From Massilia norwichensis (GTDB lineage: Bacteria > Pseudomonadota > Gammaproteobacteria > Burkholderiales > Burkholderiaceae_D): 64,000 nt of DNA. The stretch is taken from the NCBI RefSeq assembly GCF_024753245.1, contig NZ_JANUGX010000018.1, positions 1 to 64,000 on the forward strand. The letters run 5' to 3'. The notes beneath the pieces were generated by a model that was given only the letters and a program-made list of their open reading frames with translations, ran no database searches and had not been told where the DNA came from. A program made the translations under genes and the position numbers. Of this stretch, positions 17,669 through 26,507 are shown in pieces (the first letter of the stretch is position 1; every line of letters starts with the position of its first letter).

Positions 17669-19753
17669 ATGAAAGTACGTACGCTAGCCCTGGCAGCCGC
17701 GGTCGCCGCCACCTTCGCTGCAGCGATGCCGATGCCGATGACGGCCACCGCCGCCAGCACCGGGCGCGGTTTCACGATCGAAGACCTGGTCACGATGGAG
17801 CGCATCGGCACGCCGGTGGTCTCGCCGGACGGAACGCGCATCGTCTACACGGTGCGCAGCACCGACATGGCGAAGAACAGGGGCCACACCGACCTCTGGC
17901 TGGTCGACCTGCGCAGCCCCAACGCCAAGCCGCAGCGCCTGACCTCGGACGCAGCCAGCAGCACCGATCCGGAATGGTCGGCCAACGGCGACGCCATCTA
18001 TTACCTGTCCGCGCGCTCGGGCTCGTCGCAAGTCTGGCGCATCGCCCCGGACGGCGGCGAGGCCACCCAGGTCACGAACCTGCCGGTCGACGTCGATGCC
18101 TACCGCGTCTCGCCGACGGGCGACCGCATCGCCATCAGCATGTCGGTGTTCCGCGACTGCGCCGACCTCGCCTGCACCAAGGCCAAGGCCGACGCGAAAG
18201 AAAAGGACAAGGCCACCGGCATGGTCTACGACCGCCTGTTCGTGCGCCACTGGGATACCTGGAACGACGGCCGCAACGCCGTGCTGTTCTCGGCGCCGCT
18301 CGATGCCAACGGCCGCGTGAGCAGCGCCCCGGTCAGCCTGTCCGGTTCGCTGGACGGCGATGTGCCCTCCAAACCCTTCGGCGACCGCGAAGAATTCCGC
18401 TTCAGCCCGGACGGCAAGACCGTCGTGTTCTCGGTGCGTATCGCCGGCAAGACCGAAGCCTGGTCGACCAACTTCGACCTGTACGCGGTGCCTGCCACTG
18501 GCGGCCAGCCGCGCAACCTCACTGCGGCCAACCTCGCCTGGGACACCAAGGGCGTGTTCTCGCCGGACGGCAGCACCCTCGCCTATCTGTCGATGACGCG
18601 TCCGGGCTTCGAGGCCGACCGCTACCACATCGTGCTGCTCGACCTCGCCACCGGCAAGAAGCGCAACATCGCCGAGAGCTGGGACCGTTCGCCGGGCAGC
18701 ATCCAGTGGACCCGCGACGGCAAGTCGTTGATCGCGGATGCCGAGGACATCGGCCAACATAAACTGTTCAGCATCGACGTCGCCAGCGGCAAGGTGACGG
18801 CGCTGACCAACAAGGGCTCGATCGGCGGCTTCGACGTGCGCGGCGACACCGTCGCCTTCACCCAGGCCAGCCTGGCGGCCGGCGCCCAGCTGTACGCGAT
18901 GAAGCTGGGCCAGAACAATCCGGTCAAATTGACCGACGTGAACACCGACAAGCTGGGCGAAGTCCGCTTCGGCGAGTACGAGCAGTTCTCGTTCAAGGGC
19001 GCGAACGGCGACACCGTCTACGGCCACGTGATGAAACCGTGGAATTATGAGCCGGGCAAGAAGTACCCGATCGCCTTCCTGGTGCACGGCGGTCCGCAGG
19101 GCAGCTTCGGCAACGGCTGGAGCTACCGCTGGAATCCGCAGGTGTACGCCGGCGCCGGCTATGCCACCGTGTTCATCGACTTCCACGGCTCGACCGGCTA
19201 CGGCCAGAAATTCACCGACGCCATCAGCGGCGACTGGGGCGGCAAGCCGCTCGAGGACCTGAAAAAAGGCCTGGCGGCGGCCGTCGCCAAGTACCCGTGG
19301 CTGGACCGTTCGAAAGCCTGCGCGCTGGGCGCCTCCTACGGCGGCTACATGATGAACTGGATCGAAGGGAACTGGTCGGACGGCTTCAAATGCATCGTCA
19401 ACCACGACGGCGTGTTCGACACCCGCGGCATGGCCTATTCGACCGAAGAACAGTGGTTCACCGACTGGGAAAACGGCGGCCCCTACTTCTCGGTGCCGGA
19501 AAAGCACGAGCGCTTCAACCCGGTCCTGCACGTGAACAAGTGGAAGACGCCGATGCTGGTCGTGCAAGGCGACAAGGACTTCCGTATCCCGACCGCCCAG
19601 GGCCTGTCGACCTTCACCGCCCTGCAGCGCCGCGGCATCGAGAGCAAGCTGCTGGTGTTCCCGGACGAAAACCATTGGGTACTGAAGCCGGCCAACTCGT
19701 TGCTGTGGCACCACACCGTGATCGGCTGGCTCGATCGGTACATCAAGCCGTAA
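17669..19753 (+). CDS. Exported S9-family (prolyl oligopeptidase-like) peptidase
   Basis: 694 residues. The start follows GAGGACAGG and gives a signal peptide of about 30 residues (cleavage near ATAAS), so the enzyme is probably periplasmic or secreted. The N-terminal two-thirds carry WD40/beta-propeller repeats (ISPDG/FSPDG-type strands), and the C-terminal catalytic domain has Ser556 in GASYGGYMMNW, Asp637 in QGDKDFRIP and His669 in ENHWVLK. This layout matches dipeptidyl/acylaminoacyl peptidases that trim oligopeptides. A strong terminator follows. Confidence 0.93.
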   Translation: MKVRTLALAAAVAATFAAAMPMPMTATAASTGRGFTIEDLVTMERIGTPVVSPDGTRIVYTVRSTDMAKNRGHTDLWLVDLRSPNAKPQRLTSDAASSTDPEWSANGDAIYYLSARSGSSQVWRIAPDGGEATQVTNLPVDVDAYRVSPTGDRIAISMSVFRDCADLACTKAKADAKEKDKATGMVYDRLFVRHWDTWNDGRNAVLFSAPLDANGRVSSAPVSLSGSLDGDVPSKPFGDREEFRFSPDGKTVVFSVRIAGKTEAWSTNFDLYAVPATGGQPRNLTAANLAWDTKGVFSPDGSTLAYLSMTRPGFEADRYHIVLLDLATGKKRNIAESWDRSPGSIQWTRDGKSLIADAEDIGQHKLFSIDVASGKVTALTNKGSIGGFDVRGDTVAFTQASLAAGAQLYAMKLGQNNPVKLTDVNTDKLGEVRFGEYEQFSFKGANGDTVYGHVMKPWNYEPGKKYPIAFLVHGGPQGSFGNGWSYRWNPQVYAGAGYATVFIDFHGSTGYGQKFTDAISGDWGGKPLEDLKKGLAAAVAKYPWLDRSKACALGASYGGYMMNWIEGNWSDGFKCIVNHDGVFDTRGMAYSTEEQWFTDWENGGPYFSVPEKHERFNPVLHVNKWKTPMLVVQGDKDFRIPTAQGLSTFTALQRRGIESKLLVFPDENHWVLKPANSLLWHHTVIGWLDRYIKP

Positions 19754-19775
19754 AGTTCGAACCGGCTTGAGCAGG

Positions 19776-19803
19776 ATGCCCGCCTTTGCGCGGGCATTTT
19801 TTT
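19776..19803 (+). terminator. Intrinsic terminator after the S9 peptidase
   Basis: ATGCCCGC (19776-19783) pairs with GCGGGCAT (19790-19797) around a six-base loop, followed by a run of T (19798-19803). Confidence 0.85.
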
Positions 19804-19880
19804 GTATTCACAGCACCTAAAACTTTCCGCAATGCTATCATTTGGAGTTGCAATTCAATCAGCAAGCCACGGAAAACCAG

Positions 19881-20591
19881 ATGAGCCGTATGCAAACCGA
19901 GCGGGAACTCGCGCCCAGGGAATTTGAGTTCGAGTCGATGAACCTGCAGGTCGGGGTCCGCTTGCAGTTCATCACCTATCGCCGCATCAAGCCGATGCAG
20001 TACTTCTCGACCCTGATCGGCTATCTCAAGGACGAATACCTGATCGTCAAGGTGCCGCTGGAAAACGGCACGCCGGTCGGCCTGGTGGAAGGCGAGCGGA
20101 TCACGATCCGCGTCTTTTCGGGCATGAACGTGTGTTCCTTCGCCTGCACGGTCCAGCGCGTGTTCGACCGTCCCCTGCTCTACGTCCACCTGTCCTTCCC
20201 CGACACGATCCAGGGCACCAGCCTGCGCGCGGCGATGCGGGTCAAGGTCGACATCCCGGCCCAGGTGCTGCCGGCGCGTGGCGGCGCCGCGGTCGATTGC
20301 GGGCTCACCAACATCAGCGTCAGCGGCGCGCGCATCGAGTCGCGCACCAGCCTGCCGGAAAACGGTGGCGAGATCACGCTGGAATTCGGTTTGCCTTCGC
20401 CGCTGGGCGACGGCGAAATGCGGGTGCGGACCCAGGCCGCGGTCCGCAACGTCAATGCGCTGTCGAGGGAAGACGGCAGCGAACTCTTCGTCTATGGCGT
20501 GCAGTTCCTCGACCTCGATCCGGTCCACCATACGATGGTGCAGAACCTGACTTATGAGGTGCTGCTGGCGGATCGGCAGAATATCGTCTGA
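19881..20591 (+). CDS. Flagellar-brake/YcgR-type protein with PilZ domain
   Basis: 236 residues. The C-terminal half is a PilZ domain that should bind cyclic-di-GMP: RAAMR at residues 116-120 is the RxxxR motif and NISVSG supplies the second (D/N)xSxxG motif. The N-terminal half resembles the YcgR N-terminal domain (YFSTLIGYLKDEYLIVKVP). Such proteins slow flagellar motors or affect type IV pili and exopolysaccharide. The ATG at 19881 was preferred over an upstream TTG. It ends two bases before the convergent O-antigen ligase-like gene, next to a pilin locus, so a link to surface motility is possible. Confidence 0.85.
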   Translation: MSRMQTERELAPREFEFESMNLQVGVRLQFITYRRIKPMQYFSTLIGYLKDEYLIVKVPLENGTPVGLVEGERITIRVFSGMNVCSFACTVQRVFDRPLLYVHLSFPDTIQGTSLRAAMRVKVDIPAQVLPARGGAAVDCGLTNISVSGARIESRTSLPENGGEITLEFGLPSPLGDGEMRVRTQAAVRNVNALSREDGSELFVYGVQFLDLDPVHHTMVQNLTYEVLLADRQNIV

Positions 20592-20593
20592 GG

Positions 20594-22060
20594 CTAGAAG
20601 TAGCCGGCTTCCCAGAGGCGTGGCCAGTGGGCCTTGTCGTTGATGGCCCGCTCGGTGGGCGTCAATACCTCGCCTTTCGCGTGGCGCAGGAAGTCGGGCG
20701 CGATCGACCAGGCCAGTGTGCACAAGGCCACTGCAGCAAGCACGGCGGTGACGGAGCGCGTTGCCGGCGATGGCGCCGGCTGCACCATGCCTGCATCAAG
20801 CGAATGCAGCCAGCCGCCGGCGCAACCGATGACGAGTGCTATCGCGAGCTGGCTTTGGGGCATCACGAGCACGCCCGAAAATAGGCCGTCCACGAAGATG
20901 GCGGCACAAGCCGTCAACAAGGCAGCCAGGATCTGCTGGTTGTGCACGTCTCCCTCCTCAATCCGTTTACCGCTGCCTGCCAGAGCGCGTATACCCGAAA
21001 TGGCGGCGACGAGCAGGCACAGCAGGGCCGGAAGACCCCACTCGGCGCCTATCTGGAGTAGCCAGTCGTGAGGATGCGCGCCAATGTAGAGCTTCGCACC
21101 CTCGTGCGCGAAGTGCTGCGGGCCGACTCCCAGCCAAGGGTGGGTGGCGATCAGCTGCAGCGCCAGTGTCCATAGCAGCGTGCGGCCGGAGGACGGGTCG
21201 GCCGCAGTGCGCGCTACGACGTTCGATGGCATGCCAATCGCCCCCTGACCGGCGAGCATGGGCAGCAGGATGAATCCGAACACATAGACGACGACGCCCG
21301 CAAGGGCGGTCAGTGCCATCATTTGCAGCAGCGTGCGCGCATGCGAGCGCCGCAGGACGAGCACGGCAAGGCCGGCGGCGCCGAATGCCAGTATGGTCGC
21401 GCGAGCTTCGCTGACGAAGAGAAGCGCCCACCAGAACGCGGCCAAGACAAACCAGACACGGCGCATGACGGTCCTTTTCGGCGCGTGCATGCACAGCAGG
21501 ACGACCAAGGGCAGTAGCGCGGTCTGGGTATGGTTGAGGAAGCGGGCGTTACTGAAGCCGACAGCCAGCATGTGCATGTCGATGTGTATACCGCTGGTAA
21601 GGGCTGCCGCGTACATGAGTACGACGCGCAAGGAATATAGCAGGCATGCCACGCCCATGCAGTACAGGACGGCTTGCAGGCCGGCTTTGCCGCTGCGGGC
21701 CAGTTCCGCAGCCAATAGCGCAGCCGCCAACAGCAGGAGCAGCAGAATCGACCACTCGTAGGCCGCATGGCGCAGCGAAAAGGTCATCGATGCCGAGATC
21801 GCTCCCAGCGTGAAGAAAGCTGCCAGGCACAGGCGGGCGACGGGACGCATGCCGGCAATGGCTTTCGCTGCGCTACGCCCTGCGATGACAGGGCCGGCGA
21901 AGATTGCCAGCAGCACGAGCTGGACACAACGCTGCTCATCGTGGCCGGAGCACCAGAGGAATACCACCGCCATGGCGGCGATGAAGAGCAGGGAGAGCCA
22001 GGGCCGGTCCGACACGAAGAAAAGAGACGAGCGCGAAGCCGGATGAGCCGAACTGGACAT
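20594..22060 (-). CDS. O-antigen ligase-family membrane protein (possible pilin oligosaccharyltransferase)
   Basis: 488 residues and about 11-12 transmembrane segments. The large loop holds GVGPQHFAHEGAK and HPHDWLLQIGAEWG (His329-Asp332), matching the Wzy_C/WaaL signature in which a Gly-x-Gly and His-Pro-His-(Asn/Asp) precede a Glu. Members ligate lipid-linked glycans to lipid A, or to proteins (PglL, PilO/TfpO). The position directly downstream of a type IV pilin gene on the same strand is the arrangement seen for pilin glycosyltransferases; that specificity is inferred, not shown. Confidence 0.85.
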   Translation of the reverse strand: MSSSAHPASRSSLFFVSDRPWLSLLFIAAMAVVFLWCSGHDEQRCVQLVLLAIFAGPVIAGRSAAKAIAGMRPVARLCLAAFFTLGAISASMTFSLRHAAYEWSILLLLLLAAALLAAELARSGKAGLQAVLYCMGVACLLYSLRVVLMYAAALTSGIHIDMHMLAVGFSNARFLNHTQTALLPLVVLLCMHAPKRTVMRRVWFVLAAFWWALLFVSEARATILAFGAAGLAVLVLRRSHARTLLQMMALTALAGVVVYVFGFILLPMLAGQGAIGMPSNVVARTAADPSSGRTLLWTLALQLIATHPWLGVGPQHFAHEGAKLYIGAHPHDWLLQIGAEWGLPALLCLLVAAISGIRALAGSGKRIEEGDVHNQQILAALLTACAAIFVDGLFSGVLVMPQSQLAIALVIGCAGGWLHSLDAGMVQPAPSPATRSVTAVLAAVALCTLAWSIAPDFLRHAKGEVLTPTERAINDKAHWPRLWEAGYF

Positions 22061-22100
22061 GGATAGCCTCGTGCCTGAATGTGATTTTGGGGAGAAAATG

Positions 22101-22124
22101 AAAAAGCCGCCCGAAGGCGGCTTT
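22101..22124 (-). terminator. Intrinsic terminator after the pilin gene
   Basis: On the minus strand AAAGCCGCC-TTCG-GGCGGCTTT (22124-22103) is a perfect 9-base-pair stem with a stable TTCG tetraloop and continues in T. It lies 18 bases after the pilin stop and just before the O-antigen ligase-like gene, so most pilin transcripts should end here. Confidence 0.88.
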
Positions 22125-22141
22125 GCTCATGCTACGCTAGA

Positions 22142-22639
22142 TTAGCTACCCGACGGAGCGGAACCGAAGCTGTTCTTGGTCAGCGTTTGCTTCGCGGTTT
22201 CGTTGGTCGCGGTGGTAGTGACGTTCCAGGTGATGCTGGTCTGATCTGCAACAGTCGACGGAGTCATGGTGAACGTCGTGCCGTCCACGCCACTGCCGAC
22301 ACCGCTTGCAGCAAAAGTAGCGACGATCTGACCGTTGGTAACTGCAGCGCTCGCCAGTTCCTTGGTTGCGGTGAAGACCGGGATGCTGGTCTGAGCACCA
22401 CCAGTGACGCTGCTATCGCACGAATCAGCCGCGCCACCGTTTTCCTGGATGCAGTTAGCCACTGCGGTCTGCAGCGAAGCGACCGAGCTCATTGCCGCGC
22501 CAACCTTGGCCTTGATGGTGTAGTTGCTGTAAGCCGGAATAGCAACGGCGGCCAGAATACCGATAATCGCAACAACGATCATCAGTTCGATCAGGGTGAA
22601 GCCGCCTTCGGCCTTCTTCATCATTTTCGGTGCTTTCAT
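22142..22639 (-). CDS. Type IV major pilin (prepilin)
   Basis: 165 residues. The prepilin peptidase site is Gly13|Phe14, followed by [22 protein letters not shown] with Glu at +5; this is the type IVa N-terminal helix. The globular part is Thr/Ser-rich and contains Cys63 and Cys74, only ten residues apart, that could form a small disulfide loop. The chain ends in ...APSGS with a C-terminal serine. GGAG precedes the ATG. It is controlled by a sigma-54 promoter and followed by a terminator. High-expression layout suggests the main pilin (pilA/pilE-like). Confidence 0.93.
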   Translation of the reverse strand: MKAPKMMKKAEGGFTLIELMIVVAIIGILAAVAIPAYSNYTIKAKVGAAMSSVASLQTAVANCIQENGGAADSCDSSVTGGAQTSIPVFTATKELASAAVTNGQIVATFAASGVGSGVDGTTFTMTPSTVADQTSITWNVTTTATNETAKQTLTKNSFGSAPSGS

Positions 22640-22718
22640 GGTGTTTCTCCAGTTTTGGTACGGCGTTTAAAGGGTCACTGCTTGTCTGGGTTACTGCTTG
22701 CTTCTGCCCTTTACTATA

Positions 22719-22734
22719 TGCAACTGCCGTGCCA
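22719..22734 (-). promoter_or_regulatory. Sigma-54 promoter of the pilin gene
   Basis: On the minus strand TGGCACGGCAGTTGCA matches the -24/-12 consensus TGGCACG-N4-TTGC(A/T) at every fixed base. Transcription would start near 22708, about 70 bases before the pilin ATG. Sigma-54 control by PilR is known for pilA of Pseudomonas. Confidence 0.92.
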
Positions 22735-22790
22735 GGTCGTTTCCAGACAGATTCATTAGCGCCGAGCCAACAAAACAGCGTGCCAGCGCC

Positions 22791-22887
22791 AATTTTTGTC
22801 GCTGTTACCCTTGCCGTATGACAATTTTTGTCACCGGGACCTGTCAAAAATTGTCCAGCTGTCGAAATTTGTCGCCATGCCCGACAA
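22791..22887 (-). promoter_or_regulatory. TGTC-repeat array, probable PilR-type enhancer site
   Basis: Four copies of an A/T-rich tract followed by TTGTC end at 22800, 22832, 22855 and 22873 (AATTTTTGTC, AATTTTTGTC, AAAAATTGTC, GAAATTTGTC), with extra GACA/TGTC copies at 22820, 22842 and 22861. They lie about 60-150 bases upstream of the sigma-54 promoter, where an activator would bind. P. aeruginosa PilR is reported to recognise tandem TGTC sites, so a PilR homologue is the likely binder. Confidence 0.6.
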
Positions 22888-22915
22888 AAAAAACGGGGAG
22901 CCGAAGCTCCCCGTT
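22886..22915 (-). terminator. Intrinsic terminator after sucD
   Basis: On the minus strand AACGGGGAGC-TTCG-GCTCCCCGTT is a perfect 10-base-pair stem followed by a run of eight T. It insulates sucCD from the pilin promoter region immediately beyond. Confidence 0.93.
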
Positions 22916-22940
22916 CATCTCTACCAGGTGAACTGGTCGA

Positions 22941-23822
22941 TTACAGCATGGCCTTCAGCAGACGTGCCATTTCCGACGGGTTCTTGGTGACCTTGATGCC
23001 GCAGGCTTCCATGATTTCCAGCTTGGCTTGTGCAGTGTCTGCACCGCCCGAGATCAGCGCGCCGGCGTGGCCCATGCGCTTGCCCGGCGGCGCGGTGACG
23101 CCAGCGATGAAGCCGACGACCGGCTTCTTCATGTTGTCCTTGATCCAGTGAGCAGCGTTCGCCTCGTCCGGGCCGCCGATCTCGCCGATCATGATGACCG
23201 CGTCGGTATCCGGATCGTCGTTGAACATGCGCATCACGTCGATGTGCTTCAGACCGTTGATCGGGTCGCCGCCGATGCCGACTGCCGACGATTGGCCCAG
23301 GCCCAGTGCGGTCAGCTGGCCGACTGCTTCATAGGTCAGGGTGCCCGAGCGCGAGACGACGCCGATGCGGCCCTTCTTGTGGATGTGACCCGGCATGATG
23401 CCGATCTTGATCTCGTCCGGGGTGATCAGACCCGGGCAGTTCGGGCCCAGCAGCAGGGTCTTCGAACCGGCCTTGGCCATGCGGTCTTTGACTTCCATCA
23501 TGTCACGGACCGGGATGCCTTCGGTGATGCAGATTGCCAGGTCGAGTTCGGCTTCGACGGCTTCCCAGATCGCAGCGGCGGCGCCTGCCGGCGGGACGTA
23601 GATCACGGAGACGGTGGCGCCGGTTTCGGCTTTGGCTTCCTTGACCGATGCGTAGATCGGGATGCCTTCGAAGTCTTCACCAGCTTTCTTCGGGTTCACA
23701 CCAGCGACGAAGGCTTCACGGCCATTCGCGTAGTCGCGGCACATACGGGTGTGGAACTGGCCGGTCTTGCCGGTGATACCTTGGGTGATGACTTTGGTGT
23801 CTTTGTTAATCAGAATCGACAT
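22941..23822 (-). CDS. sucD: Succinyl-CoA synthetase alpha subunit
   Basis: 293 residues. With SucC it interconverts succinyl-CoA and succinate with ATP/GTP formation in the TCA cycle. The N-terminal CoA-binding domain starts [37 protein letters not shown] and the region SGTLTYEAV are typical, and the phospho-histidine lies in [10 protein letters not shown] near residue 250. It follows sucC after 17 bases and is closed by a strong terminator. Confidence 0.97.
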   Translation of the reverse strand: MSILINKDTKVITQGITGKTGQFHTRMCRDYANGREAFVAGVNPKKAGEDFEGIPIYASVKEAKAETGATVSVIYVPPAGAAAAIWEAVEAELDLAICITEGIPVRDMMEVKDRMAKAGSKTLLLGPNCPGLITPDEIKIGIMPGHIHKKGRIGVVSRSGTLTYEAVGQLTALGLGQSSAVGIGGDPINGLKHIDVMRMFNDDPDTDAVIMIGEIGGPDEANAAHWIKDNMKKPVVGFIAGVTAPPGKRMGHAGALISGGADTAQAKLEIMEACGIKVTKNPSEMARLLKAML

Positions 23823-23839
23823 GTTATTTCCTTTGCGAA

Positions 23840-25009
23840 TTAGGCTTGGCCAGCAGCAGCGGCAACGACCTGCTTCGCTGCATCTTCCATGGTGTCAGCC
23901 GAGATGATCGGCAGGCCGGAGTCGGCCAGCATCTTCTTGCCCAGGTCTTCGTTGGTGCCCTTCATGCGGACGACCAGCGGCACTTGCAGCGACACGGCCT
24001 TCGATGCGGTGATCACGCCTTCGGCGATCACGTCGCAGCGCATGATGCCGCCGAAGATGTTGACCAGGATGGCTTTCAGGCCCGGGTTCTTCAGCATGAT
24101 CTTGAATGCTTCGGTGACCTTCTCGGCAGTTGCGCCGCCGCCCACGTCCAGGAAGTTGGCCGGCTCGCCGCCGAACAGCTTGATGGTGTCCATGGTGGCC
24201 ATGGCCAGACCGGCACCATTCACCAGGCAGCCGATGTTGCCGTCCAGCGAGATGTAGGCCAGGTCGAATTTCGATGCTTCGACTTCAGCCGGATCTTCTT
24301 CGTCCAGGTCGCGGTAGGCGACGATTTCCGGGTGGCGGAACAGGGCGTTCGAGTCGAAGTTGAACTTGGCGTCCAGGGCGATGACCTTGCCGTCGCCGGT
24401 CAGGATCAGCGGGTTGATTTCGGCCAGCGAGGCGTCGGTTTCCCAGTAGGCTTTGTACAGGCCTTGCAGGTTGGCGCGGGCTTGCTCGATCGAGGCTTCC
24501 GGCACGCCGATCTTGCGGGCGACGTCATCGGCATCCGCATCGGTCAGGCCGACGCTCGGGTCGATCACGACGTTGTGGATCTTTTCCGGGTTGCTGTGCG
24601 CGACTTCTTCGATGTCCATGCCGCCTTCCGACGAGGCCATCAGCACGACGCGCTGGGTGACGCGGTCGGTGACCATCGACACGTACAGTTCTTTCTTGAT
24701 GTCCGCGCCTTCTTCGATCAGCAGGCGGCGCACTTTCTGGCCTTCCGGGCCGGTCTGGTGGGTGATCAGCTGCATGCCCAGGATCTGGTTCGCGTATTCG
24801 CGCACCTGGTCCAGCGACTTGGCAACTTTCACGCCGCCGCCCTTGCCGCGGCCGCCAGCATGGATCTGGGCCTTGACCACCCAGACCGGACCGCCCAGCT
24901 CTTCAGCTGCCTTGACAGCGCCGTCGACCGAGTCGCACGGAATGCCGCGCGGAACGGTCACTCCGAACTTTCGGAGGATCTCTTTGCCCTGATACTCATG
25001 GATTTTCAT
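23840..25009 (-). CDS. sucC: Succinyl-CoA synthetase beta subunit
   Basis: 389 residues. ATP-grasp subunit binding the nucleotide. Typical segments are [34 protein letters not shown] and [11 protein letters not shown] near residue 250, plus GGGATAEKV. It is full length. A DUF2889 gene lies 37 bases upstream on the same strand, so it may share a transcript; sucD follows. Confidence 0.97.
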   Translation of the reverse strand: MKIHEYQGKEILRKFGVTVPRGIPCDSVDGAVKAAEELGGPVWVVKAQIHAGGRGKGGGVKVAKSLDQVREYANQILGMQLITHQTGPEGQKVRRLLIEEGADIKKELYVSMVTDRVTQRVVLMASSEGGMDIEEVAHSNPEKIHNVVIDPSVGLTDADADDVARKIGVPEASIEQARANLQGLYKAYWETDASLAEINPLILTGDGKVIALDAKFNFDSNALFRHPEIVAYRDLDEEDPAEVEASKFDLAYISLDGNIGCLVNGAGLAMATMDTIKLFGGEPANFLDVGGGATAEKVTEAFKIMLKNPGLKAILVNIFGGIMRCDVIAEGVITASKAVSLQVPLVVRMKGTNEDLGKKMLADSGLPIISADTMEDAAKQVVAAAAGQA

Positions 25010-25046
25010 GCTGGCTTCCCTTCTTTTATTACTGATTAGATAAAAT

Positions 25047-25604
25047 TTAGCCCGTCACTACCTTCAAGGCCCAGCGCGGGTAGTACTTGGCGACGGCCGG
25101 GCCGTCGGTGCGCAATGCGTGGCAGCGATCGAGTTCATAAGGACGCTCGGACGATTGCTCGGCCGTGCGGTTTTCCATGGCGTCGTCGGCAAAGGCCTGG
25201 ATTGCCGCGGTGGGCAGGACCTGTGCCAGCTCGGTCAAGTGGGTGCATCCGAGGACGCCGGACAGGCGGTCCTTCAGGTGCAGCCGGAAATGTTTCAGCA
25301 GCGACAAGCCGATCAGCTTCTTGTAAGCGGGACCGATGGTGTCGCAATAACCGGGATAGGGTACGGCATCTGACGAAGCTTCGGCGTCCGCGATAAGCAT
25401 GTCGCGGTCGATGGTGATGCGCAGCTTGAGGTCGTGCACAGGCAGCCCGCCCGGACGCTGGCCGGAAGGCAGTTCGATATCGTGGGTCTTGATGTCGCGG
25501 ATGCAGGCGTCGAGGTCCCACAGCCCATCGTCGCGCGCGTACGCTTCGACGGTAATGGCGCGCGTGTGCCTTAGCTTACGCGGAGCGGGGGATGACAGGG
25601 GCAT
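25047..25604 (-). CDS. DUF2889-family protein
   Basis: 185 residues, soluble. The chain opens with [22 protein letters not shown], then [15 protein letters not shown] and [12 protein letters not shown], a pattern I associate with DUF2889 proteins of beta-proteobacteria; function unknown. The ATG at 25604 was chosen; GTG and TTG codons lie just upstream in frame and no clear ribosome site distinguishes them. It precedes sucC by 37 bases, on the same strand. Confidence 0.7.
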   Translation of the reverse strand: MPLSSPAPRKLRHTRAITVEAYARDDGLWDLDACIRDIKTHDIELPSGQRPGGLPVHDLKLRITIDRDMLIADAEASSDAVPYPGYCDTIGPAYKKLIGLSLLKHFRLHLKDRLSGVLGCTHLTELAQVLPTAAIQAFADDAMENRTAEQSSERPYELDRCHALRTDGPAVAKYYPRWALKVVTG

Positions 25605-25837
25605 AAACACCAATGCCGGAATGCGGCGAAAAAAGTATGCAGCCGTTGTGCCTGATGCACGTTGCCGCAGCTTCTACGGCAACAACCGCTCTTGCGGCGC
25701 TGCTTAAACCATGAAATTTTAGCACAGCATGCTGGCGGATGCACCGGGCTGCCAATTTGACAGGCAGTTTTACAAGGAAGATAAGGGAATTTTGTTGCAA
25801 AGATGACGATGCGGAGGAATGCCGGGCCAAGGCCAAA

Positions 25838-25927
25838 GTGCAAGCGCACAGCGTCATTCTGCCGTTGAGGAGTTGTGCCGGCAGCTGGCTGACGGCACAT
25901 CGGCAGGTGGCGCTGTGCGCTTGCGCC
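25838..25927. repeat. Long imperfect hairpin in the recX-DUF2889 gap
   Basis: GCAAGCGCACAGCG at 25840-25853 is perfectly inverted at 25911-25924, and pairing continues inward with gaps through CTGCCG/CGGCAG-type segments and TGTGCCG/CGGCACA. It belongs to a 431-base stretch (25605-26035) without a convincing gene. The same stretch has a short GTTGCCG/CGGCAAC stem at 25661-25683. Confidence 0.7.
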
Positions 25928-25928
25928 T

Positions 25929-26030
25929 CGCGTGCCTACCAAAACCCTCATGGCGGCGTTGCACTGTCTCGCCGTACCGGCGTACTGTCTTCGACAGTGC
26001 GCCTTGCCCTGAGGGCTTTGGTAGACGCGC
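25929..26030. repeat. Second long imperfect inverted repeat next to recX
   Basis: The outer arms CTACCAAAACCCTCA (from 25936) and TGAGGGCTTTGGTAG (to 26023) pair with one mismatch, and pairing resumes inside with GCACTGTC (25961-25968) against GACAGTGC (25993-26000). Each arm is about 45 bases with internal gaps. It starts six bases beyond the recX stop, so it could form the 3' end of the recA-recX transcript. Origin unknown. Confidence 0.7.
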
Positions 26031-26035
26031 TTTAT

Positions 26036-26491
26036 TTAGAATGCGTCATCGTCGTCGCTACCCTGCAGCGCGCTGCGGATCGCGCCCTGCGAGAAGCCGC
26101 GCGCCATGAGGAAGCGCATCTGCTTGCTGCGTTCTTCGGCGTCCTGCGGGACCCGGTTGAATTTGCGGCGCCAGACTTCGCGGGCACGCGCCACTTCGGT
26201 TTCTTTCAGTCCGGACTTGAGCTCGTCGAGCTCTTCGCCCTTCAAGCCATGCTGCTGGAGTTCGGCCAGCACGCGGCTGTTGCCGTAGCGGCCGGCACGG
26301 CGGTGCACCAGGGATTCGGCAAACCGTTCCTGCGACAGCCAGTTGTTCTTTTCAAGGAAATCGAGGAGGGCTTCGACATCGTCACCCTCCTCGGCATAGC
26401 GCGACAGCTTGCGCCCGAGCTCGATCCGGCTGTGCTCGCGCATTGAAAGATATTTCAATGCGCGCGCTTTCAGACTGAGAACCTGTCTCAC
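26036..26491 (-). CDS. recX: Recombination regulator RecX
   Basis: 151 residues. RecX binds RecA filaments and limits RecA activity. Helical repeats are visible: [37 protein letters not shown], and [18 protein letters not shown] at the C-terminus. The start codon is GTG, 16 bases after the recA stop, so the gene should be co-transcribed with recA and share its SOS control. No strong ribosome site is seen; a later ATG (MREHSRIE) is possible but would lose the first helix. Confidence 0.9.
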   Translation of the reverse strand: MRQVLSLKARALKYLSMREHSRIELGRKLSRYAEEGDDVEALLDFLEKNNWLSQERFAESLVHRRAGRYGNSRVLAELQQHGLKGEELDELKSGLKETEVARAREVWRRKFNRVPQDAEERSKQMRFLMARGFSQGAIRSALQGSDDDDAF

Positions 26492-26507
26492 CGGGCGCTA
26501 TCGAGAA

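Noticed and set aside
17684..19714. Long minus-strand frame opposite the S9 peptidase
   Set aside because: Antisense shadow; the plus-strand gene has signal peptide, propeller and catalytic triad.
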